NCBI GenBank assembly: GCA_037576195.1
Contig: CM075102.1
Location: forward strand, 31,864,745 to 31,928,744
Length of the DNA stretch: 64,000 bases
From: Phytoseiulus persimilis
Taxonomy: Eukaryota; Arthropoda; Arachnida; Mesostigmata; Phytoseiidae
Direction of reading: 5' to 3'
This document shows, one piece after another, positions 12,326 through 25,200 of the stretch. Made by a program: the position numbers and the translations under genes. The notes under the pieces are model-generated. The model saw nothing but the letters and a program-made list of their open reading frames with translations. It was not told where the DNA came from and made no database searches. Within the stretch, counting starts at the first letter, position 1. Each line of letters opens with the position of its first letter.

Positions 12326-14841
12326 GACGCGTTCGGAAGCTACAAGCGCTCCCTATTGCGATCACACCTAGTATTAGCAGTTTGGCTCGATTGCCCGAAC
12401 GAAATGCAGCCTGAGAGACCAGCTTTTCGTGATTGAAAGCTCTCTACGCATCAAGAGGGCAACCCTAAGCGTAACAGGTTCTTCTGCTCCGTAAACGGGT
12501 TGTAAACGTTGGCGAACCTTATCTGCCGGGCTCCGCGCTCGAAATGTCGATCTCCGGATCATTGCTCAGATCGGCTCGTCTGACTTATTTTTCCGGCCAT
12601 TCGAAGCATATCGTTCTCTCACGGATCACTCTTGTTCTTTCGATTGATCATGATAGTGCCAGGATATTCTTGGGTGTCATGCCTTCAACCGCTCGAAACA
12701 GCATTTGATCTCCCGTGACTTTCATTTCTTGGAAATTGAGTGGCGGCGCCAGCTTGAGGCAACGACGGCTAATGCCTCACACTTCACAGGACCTTTGAAA
12801 GCTAGCCTCATGAAATTTGGCTCCCATAGCTTCAAACGTTTCCAGCAGTTGCTTTCAATCTTTCAACCACCTTATATCTGCTCCCCAGGCTCCCGGGTCT
12901 GATTTTTCATCCTCCTCGTAGACACAGTTGACGCCCATCTTGGAACTCGCCGATTTTCTCGACACATGCATCGAAAACCGTGGCGGTGACGACGACAAGA
13001 GCAACAAAGATGTTCAGCCTCATGAAGAACGAGGCTGGCGCCGCCACTACTTGCAGCATTGAGAAGAGCGCTCATCTCATGAAGCAGCCCGCCGAGCTGG
13101 CGTGTGATGTTTGTATCGATGATTCTGATCCTTCGCGCGTGTAATGGCGGTCCTGATAATTCACAACCTCACGGGACAAATCACTAGTATCCGCGAGGGT
13201 GGCGAGCCGCTTCTGTCAGCAGGCGCCGAGGGGCCGCGACCCTGCAATAACGGGAAAACCCATGATCATTCCGGGCCAAATATTCGACGCAGCCGTGAAT
13301 TTCGATACCACGGAAAGAATCCCGCCTCGCTCTTCGGAGGGTGACCACACAATCAACGTTCCTTTGAATAATCAAACGTCTGTCACCTCGGCCCGGCGAG
13401 TGGAGACAACGGCCTTTTGTCGAAACCGCTTGATCCACGTAATATCAGGGAGGGAACAGTTGCCGGGCAGGGGGGAGCAACGAATAGAGATGTTGAAAGT
13501 GAAACGATCGAAATATTCCTCACCGGCCGATGGATCACACACGAGCTCTTCACAATGACCGGAGTAGAGTCCAGTTTTCGAGAGAACATGTTTGCACCGC
13601 CCGTTCTATGGAACCGTAAAAATACGACTACATGGGTACTGGCCTTGGCCATAAGGAACTACTTCTCATACATGATAAGTTCAACTCTGATGCAGCTAAC
13701 AGTCAGCTTCGGGAGAGGTGTGACACATCAGCTCAAGGAGTGCGTCTGCACACGAATACAATATTGTTTTCCAACTCATACTCGGTCCGTTTTCTTGTAT
13801 CGTGATCCTCAGCACCTTCTCACCCCGAAAAGCTGCGCGGTTTCCCTCTGTGCACCATGTAAACCGGGCATCGCCTGTCACAATCTCGATTTTGACTTCG
13901 GATCCGTGAGAGCACCACAGATCGCAAACACACACTCGACAACGGGGGTGGCGAACATAGAAACTCTGGACCTTAGGCACAGTGGTCCACTTGGGTGCCG
14001 CAAGCCGCCCTCTGCTCTACGCGCCCCTCTACATCTACGGCATAATCCAACTAGTGATGAGAGTTCCACTTTGCTGTTGTGACCGTCAGCGTTTCCGATC
14101 CCAGTTTTTTCGATCAGATGTTTTGACCCTCGTTTCCCGATCCACTGTGTGATAACGATTGTGATCAAGATCCTTTGATAAAAATAATTCACAGTTGAAT
14201 CATGAATGCGATGATGAACGAAGAAAACCTGATATAATGATTATAAGCAGTTGGAGGATCGAAATTTCGCCGGTTCGGTGATTGACATCGGGCTCGTTGT
14301 CGACCTCACGACGCAGAATTCGTCATCGCAGCTTCGTAGCCAGAATCGATGATTCCGCCTCTGTATCACTCCTCTGAGTGGATGAGGCGAGAGGCACGAG
14401 TCCCCCCGTGTGATGCCACCTCCTTTTGACGAATCGAGGGCGGAAACTTGCTGTCACCACAGAAGGGTTCCCGGATTTTTCTGAGGTGGTTCTGAGGTTC
14501 ACCCAGCTTTGGCCGTACATCGGAAGATGAATTCCAATCTACTCTGTGTTTCTCAACCACAAACCTCTCTTATTCATCCCTCAGAGGACTCAACGACGAT
14601 TCCCTCGAAAAACCCAGTTTTCTTGACCACCCTCTTCGGGTTTTCCACCGATCCTTTCTTGAAACACCACCCTGCACTCTCAAGGAAGACTTCGCAGAGC
14701 TCGTTCGGAAATGCATCCTGATCTCTCCCTCACGCGGGACTAATGCGGTCCTCAAATGTGCAGCTCTCAACTACGATCGATTTGAAGAGTGATCGTTCGA
14801 TTTGAGCGGAGCATAGAGCCGGATGAGACCCTGCAGGTTCG
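12326..14841. other. Intergenic interval with unassigned open frames
   Basis: A plus frame at 13417-14082 is open for 221 codons but starts with TTG, and minus frames over 13700-14190 are also open with several Cys. No family match, no splice chain I can defend on either strand. Confidence 0.35.
12907..13023 (-). CDS. Candidate tiny secreted peptide (38 aa)
   Basis: An ATG at 13023 starts MRLNIFVALVVVTATVFDAC, a good signal peptide, followed by a short tail with two Cys and a TGA at 12907. Too short for a firm call; it may instead be a first exon. No homologue recognised. Confidence 0.22.
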   Translation of the reverse strand: MRLNIFVALVVVTATVFDACVEKIGEFQDGRQLCLRGG

Positions 14842-15252
14842 ATGAGTTTCCGAAGCGAAACAAAGACTGAATATTTTCAGGCGCTCGAGTTCGTAGTGGG
14901 ATCTCCAAAGCGTTCCGGAGAAGGGAGCTCTAGAGCCCTCGCTCCTGGATGCCTTATTCTCTCCGCTCCTGAGCGAGTTCCTGGAAGTTTGGAATCATTG
15001 GAGAGACGAGTAAGCAATGCGCATTTCTCTTTAGGGGTCACCTGGGTTGGCACACATCTGACCGAGTTACCTCACACCCTGAATTTTACGCTCCCAAATG
15101 AAACAAATGAGCGAAGTGCCCTGGGGGGCTTCTTATTGACATCAATATTCCGCTGCTCAACGATCGACATCGTCGATCAAGACCTCACTACACGATATAT
15201 CAATGAAGAACATGTGATAGTGGAAGGACGATGCTGGAACGTCCAGGAATGA
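14842..15252 (+). CDS. Candidate single-exon hypothetical protein (136 aa)
   Basis: Starts at a true ATG and runs 136 codons to TGA. Composition is protein-like, with VGTHLTELPHTLNFTLPNET in the middle and YINEEHVIVEGRCW near the end. No signal peptide, membrane segment or family recognised. The chance of an open frame this long in a 64-kb window is not negligible. Confidence 0.28.
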   Translation: MSFRSETKTEYFQALEFVVGSPKRSGEGSSRALAPGCLILSAPERVPGSLESLERRVSNAHFSLGVTWVGTHLTELPHTLNFTLPNETNERSALGGFLLTSIFRCSTIDIVDQDLTTRYINEEHVIVEGRCWNVQE

Positions 15253-18200
15253 CGAAGAGTTACTCTGCTATGATCAATCACGGGTACTCTGATCTTTCAC
15301 AGTCCATTCCGGAAAGAAAAAGCTGCCAACAAACGAAACAGCCAATCGTCCGGCCGCAAACATCCTGCGACGGAGCAGCGATGTATTCCTCCCTGAGTAT
15401 GCTTCAGAGCGCGTCCCGAACGTCTCGTAACGGCTCAACGATGGAAACGTTCCGGGTCTTGCGCCAAGCGGGACCACCCAAGCGGAACGTCGTCTTCTTC
15501 TTGTCGGTTTGCGCTTGATTTGGGTTTCCAAGATAATCTCGGCGTCAGCCGAGTCATGGCCTCCGGAAGCTAGCGCAAAAGAAGCACCAAATCCTGGAAC
15601 GGCTCGTTTTGACTCCCCATGCTCAGGTTAGCCGTGGTAAGCCATGGTTCTCCTGCTTTCGAAGACTCGTTGAACTCGCATCGTCTAGTTTGGCTTCGCG
15701 TTCCATCGAAATGGAAGCTCTGCTTATGAGTTTTACGATCCCGACGTCGACGTCGAAAAATTGTCAGTTTCCGACATTGTCACGATCGCGCAGACGAAGC
15801 AATCAAACTAGACTGCCATACCACCAGACCTGAGCGCTCATGAGCCCGTGTGAATGGTATCGAGCGAATAAATTTCCGCTTGATCTCCGGGACTCGAATC
15901 CGAGAGGAATCAGAGTTGAGAAGTCGTCAAGAGATTCCCGAGGTTATGCTCGAATATTGAAGCAAACCGAGTGAGCTCGATCTTCGCAGGATGTCAACAA
16001 GCCTGTTTTACAGTCGTCGAATATTTCGATGTTTCTTGCATGCCATCTTCCGAGGAAATCTAGAGCCGTGAGCGAAAATTCGTACTCGATCTTTGTACCG
16101 ACCCTCCTTGGTTCCGTGCTGAGTTGAGTTCTCCTCAAACGTCTTCCATCAAGAGCTTGAATTTTTTCTTCTTCTTCTACGCACTTCAAGCTGAGTGTGT
16201 GAGGGCTCACCTGAAAGAAACTTTGGGAGAGGCTAAAACACATTGAAGTGTCGCGTTCTGCTGCCGACATCAATGATCTCTTGAGTTGATGTTAAGGAGG
16301 AGGAGAAGTCTCTTTCAAAAAACGGTTTCCGTAATCACTCTCGTGTGAGGAAATCTATGCTTTGGAACCCTCGAGCGTTGAACCCGGCGCCGGGGCTCGA
16401 AGTTGTTTTGCTTCTGAGAAAATTGTCTCGTGGCGGCCGAATCAGCGTGTGTTCCGAGCATTTGCATTGACTCGTATCTAATGGTTTGGACTCGATCGAG
16501 CTCATCTATCGATCAATCACACCCTTGAGAGATGGGTGTTTAGCCAGCCTGAGAAAGAGGAACGAAGTGAAGAGGATGACGAGCTCAGAATCGGCGATGC
16601 CGTCGAGCTGCATAAATCGCGACGTGAGAAGATGAAACACATGGTCGTATATGAGTGTATGTTGCTTGTTGTTCGCGCGATCCGTCCAATAACACTCGCA
16701 GACGTCGTCGAGTTGAGTGCTCTCGACTGGATGCGGGTCTGATATTCTAATGAGGTCAAGTCAACACTTTGATGAGCCTCGATTCCGCTCCACACACTGC
16801 GCCTCGATTTTGCTCCAAACATCCGCTCCACCGGAACGAGAACAACTTCAGAAGCTCAGAATTTCCCCCGACCGGGAAGATGGTCCGGGAGCAGTATGCT
16901 GCAAGAAACCGTTCGAAAGGAACTTTGCGTTCCTCATTCATAATCAATATGCTCTCCTCTTTATGAGTCCTGACCAGAACATCTTAAGCTACTCTTCCGT
17001 CCAAGCTCTGACGCTTAGAAATTATAACGTGTCCTAGTTCTGACTCGCCTAATTGGCATGGCTAGTCATCTCAGAGAGTTTTGAAAGTTCAGAAAGCTGC
17101 GAGTCGTGTGTCGAGCGATCGGGACTTAATTTCTACCGTTAGAAGCCCGGACAAGCACTGGCGAGGCGGCGACGTTTTCACAGAGGAATGAATTTCAAGC
17201 ACGACATCCTCTGCCAAATACCAATTAGTGCCTGGCCGGTCTTGTGATGATCCGTTCGTGATAATGATATCAGCGAACCAGAGATTTCTCGATCTCTGAT
17301 GGCATCTGGGTTGCGTCACGACTTTCTACCTTTCAACAAATAACATCGGAGCGTAAAACGGTAAGTTCACCAATTGCTCGGCGATCGAAATCTGTCCGAA
17401 CAATCCACCGTGGAATGTTTCGACACGTTCGTTCAGCTTTCGGTTCGGCGTCTGCGGCGATCAGACGCTTGACGGAATCCGTTCTCTGGATACGCAATCA
17501 GTGGGCCGATCTCGCTCCTGAATGGATGGAATGATTTTATTGCTGGCTTTGATCGGCACAGCTCGACCTTAGTCCCGGAACGGAGCTCGAAGCCTTTCCA
17601 GTTTGTCGTGAATCGATTTCCACTGTGAACTTCAGCGCATGAGTTCGCACAATCGCCCCATCGAACCGCACGGCGGCGGTCGAGCTGTGACTCCTCGTTC
17701 GTCATCGGAGGCAAATCATGGAAATCAATCCCTTGAAGCAATTCCCTGGACCGGAGAGAATCCCAAATCCCATCATAATCCTCCACACAGCGGCTCCCAC
17801 CACATTCTTGTCGGCAGAACTAATGAAAGACATCGTAATTGTTTCTCGGAGCCGTCTCCCTGTCTGAAGCACATGGGATTATGAAAATCGGGTCTGATGC
17901 ATCTCACACCAATGCGTCTCGTCGCAGAGCTGAGTTGGAGGTGCGTTCTGGATCCGATGAACCCCTCTGCTCGATTTCCCGTCAGAATCAACCCATTCCC
18001 TTTCCGATTCTCGATTCGATACACTAAGTAGCCATTGTGCGAGAAAATCATCGACGTTTCCGGAGCAGATCTAAACATGAAAAATAACCTCAATACACAG
18101 ACCTCAACGAACACGGATAGGATGGAGTCTTCGTTTCCTGCGTTGAAGTGACGTCGACCAAGAGCACTCGATGAGCGGACGGCCGAGCGGAAGGCCCACT

Positions 18201-21200
18201 CCAAGGGCTAGAAATTAGTTTCAGAGTTCCCGCTGAAAATTCGAGGCAAAGTCAGGTTGTAGATGGCAACCCGGAAACCTTTTTGAGGCTCTATTCCAAG
18301 GAGCAGCTTCCCTCTTCATCGCCCATCACGTGCTTGCAGCTTTGATTCGACTGTCGATAGTCAAGCACGAGCTGAATGGAACGAGAGAACAGAAACAGCG
18401 ACATTGTTGGCGTGGAAAATTTTCGCGTCGGGCATATCTGCCCCATCTTTTCCAATGCGTCCCATCAAGGCCTGAAGCTTCCCTCAACGCTTTGCTCTCA
18501 CGAGTGGGGATGTGGAAAGTTCGTCGGAGACAAAGAAACTCAGTCTGAATTGACGCGAAAGAGCTCTGTCAGCAATCATTGGCGACAGATTCATCGCCCC
18601 TCAACATCTGCAACGACCCCCGATTCGTCCTCTAGGTGAGTGAAACGGGAGCTGGTAGGTTCACATTCTACTCGTATAGAGCCGATACGCCAGCGTTCCG
18701 ACTTTTTCTCACTGTCATGCCGCCACGGTGTGCAGTTCATGTGTGACTGCGAACGACGAGTTCGCATTCGCTCCTCCTCAATATTTTCCATTGTTTCTCG
18801 AGGAAGAAGTCGTCTCTGTTCTTTTTCTCGTTCTCATTCCACAGTTTCCATGGTGTGTATAAAGCGAACTGATGGTCGTGTAGCTGGACATTGAGACACA
18901 CAGAGAAGTAGATTGGCTCGCAAGCGAGTCAGCCTGGCGGTTGGTTCGGAGAATAGCTGCATGGCTAGTTGACGAAGATCACCACCTCCAAAAGACCCCG
19001 ATTCTGCCGGATGCATTGTAAGCCGTCTGACTGGTGATGATTTCAACTGCGCGAAATAAAGATGCCAAACGATATATGCAAATACCCCGTAGCCTCTTTC
19101 TCTCGCTTTGCTTCCCTGCCTCCCTCGATTGGTAACAACTGCCGACGTGGGTTCTTCGTGGAGACTCACTCCGCAGAGAGCCCAAGCTTGAGCCAGATTG
19201 AGCTCAGCCAGAGCTGTGACGGCGGACCAGAGCTAGTCTAGAGCTAATCCTCAGATGGGCGTCCCAGACTCGGAGACCACCTCCCCTCGGTCAGATCCTG
19301 TGTTTGGGTATCAACTACCCAGGGTTTCCCTCCGTTTTGTTCTTTTCGATTCGCTAGATCCGTCGACTAACTCCTTGCATCTAATACCCGACCTCGGCGA
19401 TGTTAAACGCAGTGCTCTATGCCGAACACGACTCTGCTCTCTGCTTCGTGGCGCGAAGAGGGGTTTTGCAGCTACGGCGCGGAACGTTGGTTCCGACAGC
19501 CGTCGCGTCGGGTGTTTCAGGTCTGAAGAGATGGTTACATCGAAAAGGGCGGAATACAGACCGTGATCGAACGGTTTTTCAAAGGTTTGGGTCGAGCTGG
19601 ATATCGAGGTCATTCCCTCATGGATTTCATACTGCTCATTTGCTTCAAGTTTTGTATTCGACGAGGCTGGTGATCGAACATATCGAGAAGGGATCACCGA
19701 TCGGAGACCATTCCACGCTTCCAAAGTGAGAGAGCTGGACGCTGTGGAAATGAGAACGATTCAGAGATTGCCGTTCGCGAATTTCCACCCGAAGATGATC
19801 CACCCGGGCCTAAGGAGCGTGGAATAAATGACTTGAGCCGCCAGCCACCACTGGAAGAATAGAGTGTTTCACGACGCTTTAGCAAAGCGTGATGAAGTTA
19901 TGATGAGGCTTTGCAGGCAATCCAGGAGAGGTCTCCCGAATTTTGTTAATGAACATGCAAGCATCGAATAAACTGATCGGATTATCTTCGTATCGTTTCG
20001 CGAACGCTCCGTCGTGAAAAGAAGTTCATGATGCGTGAAAGAAAGCGCGTTTTCCTGAAACTGACAAGTCTTTTAGAATAAAGTTCTTGATCTCGCTGAA
20101 GGCATTCATGTGTGCGACTCGACTTATGGCGAGGCTTCAGATGATTACGCATAAGCCCACCCAGTGAGTGTCGGTAGGGAGGTCGTAGGTTCGATCGTGC
20201 CCACATCGGTATATGGACGAGTGTGGTCGTCTCCAAGAGGAGCTTTCAGCGGCCTATGAAGTCTCCAGAGGCATTCCTGGATTCGGCAGAAGAATCAGAG
20301 AAAAGCAAAAAGGCTCGTTCTTCTCTTTCTCACTTCCCTATCAGCTTTGCTCCGCTGTTCGCCTCCACCGTTCGACACAAAAGCTGCGCAGTTCTGGGGC
20401 GACGACGGCTTCGAGAACGATGAATGCGGAGGGATTGGCCTCCGATCTGGGACGGAGTCGAAGAGTCAGTCACATTATGAACGAGATCGGTTGATCGGAG
20501 AGCTAGATAGGTCGCCCGAAGCTCCTGAAGCAGCGCGGCTTCCAATTTCTCGAGAATCCAAATATTATCAATGAACATCAGCGCTCCCGGGAGGGTATGA
20601 TCATTCGGTTATCCTGGAGTTATCACTCTACTTTCATTCGTCATGTTTTTCTCCTCGATTCGAGGTGTCCGCACGTAAATGTTGTAGAGCTGGTTTCCCG
20701 ATGACTACGGTGGACTCGTCCTGCCGATAGCTGAACCATGAGCCGTGGAGGACTCAGACACTGCCGAAGATTACAATTCGTCTCATCACATTGAGGCTTC
20801 GCAACGGGAGGCGAAAACAGCCATTGTTCTTCCGGCTGCATTGTGAGGTCCCGAACGGTCGCCCCAAGCACCTCATAAGATTCGATACACAACGGTAGAC
20901 ACGCAAGCGGATGCTGCTGCTGACTTATGGAGATGATGGAAACGAACTAACGCTTCTCAGCTTTCGTTCGAAACAACGGATCTGAGGGTTGAAACTCGAT
21001 GACGATTAGCCGGCGTTCAGGGATCAACAACAAGAAATACTTTCGAGCTCTTCAAACAGCGACGACACAAACTCAGAACACTCTCCTTGTGTTTCATCTT
21101 TGTGTTTTATATCTGATCGATGTAATCTTTACGCCTGTGGCTCGTTCGCTCGCTCAGCCTGATTCGCAGCTTGTGACTACCGAGCCAACTGCTGCTCGGT

Positions 21201-21943
21201 TGGCTCGCTAAAAAAGAAGGCAGAAAGGCTTATGCATACCTCTTTGAGAAATGCGCACAAATACGCAGCAGCCGCTACATACTTGGGGATCTCCCCCCAC
21301 CTACATCTTTGATCTTCGCACGTGTACCGATCGCATCACGAAACACACGTTACGGCACTCTCTGAGCCGCACCGTGCACCGGCTGAAGAATCGCCTTCTT
21401 CAGCGGACAATACATTCGAAGTAATCCAAGATCGCCGAGATCGCTCTGGAGCCCTCAGCAATCCTCACACACTCACCGGTCTTTAGTCGTTAATCTCGAG
21501 CGCTGAATCGGCGTGAAATTCGACGACCCTGATAGCGAACTCGCATGCAGCGAGCCAGCCAGCCAGTCAGCGAGCCATCAACAAACCCATGTGGCCGACT
21601 GACACTCTCTTCAATGTTAACCAAAAACTCTGACCGTCACAAAATGTGGATTGCCTGAGCTCTCTCAAGTCGAATGAATTTCTGACGAAGCGACGATCAG
21701 AACTTTCAATTCCTGACTCTTAGCTCAGAGGAGCCAATGCTACAAAGAGGCACAATCGTCGGCTATATCGTCGGCAACGAGAAGTTGCCTCACCAATCAC
21801 TGGTGCAAAGACAGTGACGAAACACTGAAGTTAAAACTGACTCTTGGGAGGATGCAAATGAACATCGATCGCTGAGCTTTAACTCATATCCTCAGGGGCG
21901 ATTCGCGATCATTGCGGGGAAATTTGTCACAGCTAACAAACAG
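15253..21943. other. Gene-poor interval upstream of tailless, only weak candidates
   Basis: Short frames on both strands without recognisable domains. A minus ATG frame at 15944-16270 (108 codons) and another at 20330-20578 look protein-like but lack homology or a second exon. A B-box-like GGTTCGATC lies at about 20190 without a matching A box. Part of the tailless cis-regulatory region could lie here; that is inference. Confidence 0.3.
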
Positions 21944-22218
21944 CGCGAAACAATCCCTCGCCAACCAACGCTCTCCGGTTTGCCTCGTTCTTCGCGAATT
22001 TCGAGTACGAGCGGCTCAACAATGAAGTTCCAGGAGCTCTGGTCTGGGTGTCCCAGTCGCCCCAAGCTGGGGTGATCCGCCAAACCGTTGAGGCGCATGG
22101 AGCAGGAGCTGCCAACAAGGTACTATTTTCCCTCGTATTCAATCGAGATATTCACGTGCGCTAACGAAATCATTTGAGAAATCAATTCCAGGATAAACTG
22201 CTCCGAGAGAGTTTTTGA
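21944..22218 (+). CDS. Candidate last two exons of an unrecognised plus-strand gene
   Basis: Exon 21944-22119 enters in phase 1 and ends in AAG before a GTACTA donor; exon 22192-22218 follows a clean CAG and ends in TGA, in phase. The frame contains FASFFANFEYERLNNEVPG and EAHGAGAANK, which look like real protein, but I recognise no family. Upstream exons were not found, so this may be a chance splice-compatible frame. Confidence 0.27.
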
Positions 22219-25200
22219 CAATCTCATCGATCAGGAGTACTTGAACCTTGATCCGAAACCCCTTCCTTAAGACACCCCTCCCTTAATTCGGCGCCCAGGG
22301 CAAGCGGGCCCTCAAGCCCCCTCAGATCCGCCACATTGCTTCCCATCCTAAAAAACTTGGCCCTCAGGCGCAGAGGGTAGAAGGTGGCGAGCCCGCTATC
22401 CTAGGAGTATAAGACGAGGTGGCATCGAGACGCGGTGGTTTGCACGTCCCCATGGGGGCCCTGGCCCTCTCCGCGTACGAGCATCTGATGGTCTTTGGAG
22501 AAGAGGTGTCCCACCTTTGAAGTATGCCGGGGTCCGTGGGCCCCATAACTTCATGCAAGAGTTGGTGCGCCGATTATCTCGCCAGCGTCAGGACCAGCGG
22601 CGCTCAGCGCTCGAGGAACACATTTTGCCGATCCAGATCCTAGATGCGGATCTGGTTACCCTGCGCGTGAACTTCACTCGCAGAGATGAGCTATATGTGT
22701 TGCGCTAACACCCGGAAGGAATTCCAGATCCGGCAGCCAGGAAGCAGCCCTAGGGAGTCCCTCCACTCGATGGTTATCTTTGAAATTTCACAGGCGAAGA
22801 ACGGACAGTTAAATTCGTTGACAAGCTGAAAAACGCAAGTAGCTCAAGGTTGAATTGCCGAGGCTATTCACAAACTTGAACATCCTCGAGCTCAATACCC
22901 TTACCAATTATGGTGCATACCCATGGCGACGCTTTACCGTTGTCCATCAATAACGATGCGGGAATCGCCCGTTTCTCTGATCGAATCAGGATTGAGTCTT
23001 CTCTAGCTTGGACTTTCGACGGTGCCCGTTGCTGTTCGTTTCGAAGACCCAATCATTGGACGTATCGATGTCAAATTCGTATCGATCCGTTTCAACACGG
23101 CCTCGATGGGAACCTCCCACTAGACTGCTGGTTCTACTCCGGGACGATGCAAATAATGGATCCCCAACCGGAGCCAAGGAGGGCCTGACTTGCTTCGCTC
23201 GCTGATTGGAACTAATCTCTCCTCCTGTGTCTCATCAAAAGATCCACATAGGCAGCTCTCCAGCAGTGGAGAAGTGATTCCAGTTCACGCCTGTTTCGGC
23301 TACGACTGTTTCCAGTTCAGCTGTTCTGCACGTGGACGTGTTCGTCCCCACATCCCGTCTGCAAACCGTGTTGCGTTCAATATGACCCCTTCCGTGACTG
23401 CTTGTAGTAGCCAACCTCAAAGTACGGTTGCCGGGATCATCCACAGGGTGGGAATCATCTCATCCGGACCGTTCGAGTGTTGCCGCAACTTTTCGCTGAA
23501 GGGACGGAAGCTACACTCTGCGGCGATAGTTCATCGGAAGACTCCGGGCTCGGGGGCCGCAGACTCTTCGTCGATAATAACGGTGTGCTCCACGCACGTA
23601 CAAGATTGAAGCAGGGACCGTTGCGGGGGAAGAGATCGCTTGTTTTTCCAGGTCATCGGAACCTCGACGGTTCTCAGTCGACTGCGATGACGACCTCTTC
23701 AGATCAGTTCTATGCCCCGTCGCCCCAATCGTGCCTGACTGTCCCTGTTCCATCCCAGATAACTGGCATGAGTATTCACCTTCAGGACGGGAGGAACAGA
23801 GGAGGCGTATACAGTGTGCTACTGGGTTCCGATCCGAGCCACTGACCTGGATATGACGCCCCTCATCATGCGATCACATCCAGTTTCTCCAAGGAATTGG
23901 CTGAAGTTGAATTTGAGAAACTCATCGGATTCACGGAGGGCTCCAGGCATCGCACCCGTCATCCAGGTTCCGCTAGACCCTCCCGGATCGGAAAGAGTTA
24001 TCTCCGAGAACGTCAAAGGAATTCTATCACTTGTCAAAACAACCGGCTAAAATCACCGGTAAATCTCTACGAATTCTCTGATTAGGAACTCGCGGCTTCC
24101 CGTCAGAAAGTAAATCCAGAACTGAGACGCCGAAGTGAGCCTTTTTCCTGCAATCGCAATGTCGAGAATGACACTTTCGTGGGATGGAGAAACCCGGAAG
24201 AAATTAACAAAGTCAGAGGGAGCAATCCTTCTTGAACTTCCAAGGCCGTTATCGAGGTCGATCTCGTTCTCGCGACGGAGGTGGCACTTCAAACCACATT
24301 CTGAGAGGTGTTTTTCTTTTTCGTCAAGTGAGAGCGATCAACGGGGAATCTCCGATAGAGTCATCCGACACCTCGCTCATTTTTTTTAAAAGAAGCAAAG
24401 AATGACACAGAGAGCACACAGTCACTTCGCTTTGAACCGACCCGTGATGTCGACCAAAGATAAAGCAGCAGCAAGTTTCCTCCCTGGCTCCGCTATCCAT
24501 CTATCAATCAATACATCCATGAATCAACAACGATCCGTCGAACTATCGATTCTTTGATCTACATGTATCCGTTCCTTCATCTGGCAATCTACCATATCGT
24601 CACCCAGCTGAGATTGGAGTAGCCCGAACTTGAGAAGCGCCTCGCCAACGCAACACTCGCGAAGATGAAACACTCCTGGGACAAGATAAGCTTGTCAAGT
24701 TTGCGGCCTGCGCGAAATTCGAAGCCTAATTCCGAGATAGGATTTCGGCTTAATTTTGATCGGGAAAAGTTCTGAATCTCTTCTGTCAACCCGCGGTGAA
24801 TGTCCCGGCGGCTTCCCACATTTTTTACCCATAGTAGCTTCTCCGAGAAGTTCGCTGATGTATGCTACACGAGACGTGAATAAAGGAATGCGTTGCGATG
24901 TTAGCGAACTATGAGCGAGTTCGAAGCGTGGGCACTCGGAGCGTACGCGTCGAACGGGAGCAGAATGGTAAGAAGACGTGGCGGGATCGGAAGTGAACGA
25001 CCCCGCTATCGGACCACAAGGGCTCTGACCATGGTTTCATAGAAGCTTCAGGGACCACCATGTTAGTAGCAGTTCTCGCGCCGAGGCTTTCCCGGTTTCG
25101 TCGCTGCTCCACATGTTCGTCGAGAGCCTTTTGGTAGACTCGGCGAGCATCCCCCATTAGCGGAGATCTCGCCTAACATATAGTTTTGAGCGACACATGC

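Noticed and set aside
13417-14082. 221-codon plus-strand ORF
   Set aside because: Starts with TTG, has no domain or signal, and minus frames over the same bases are equally open; an open frame of this length is possible by chance in 64 kb.
20120-20220. tRNA-like GGTTCGATCG sequence
   Set aside because: Only a B-box-like motif; no matching acceptor stem or A box could be found.
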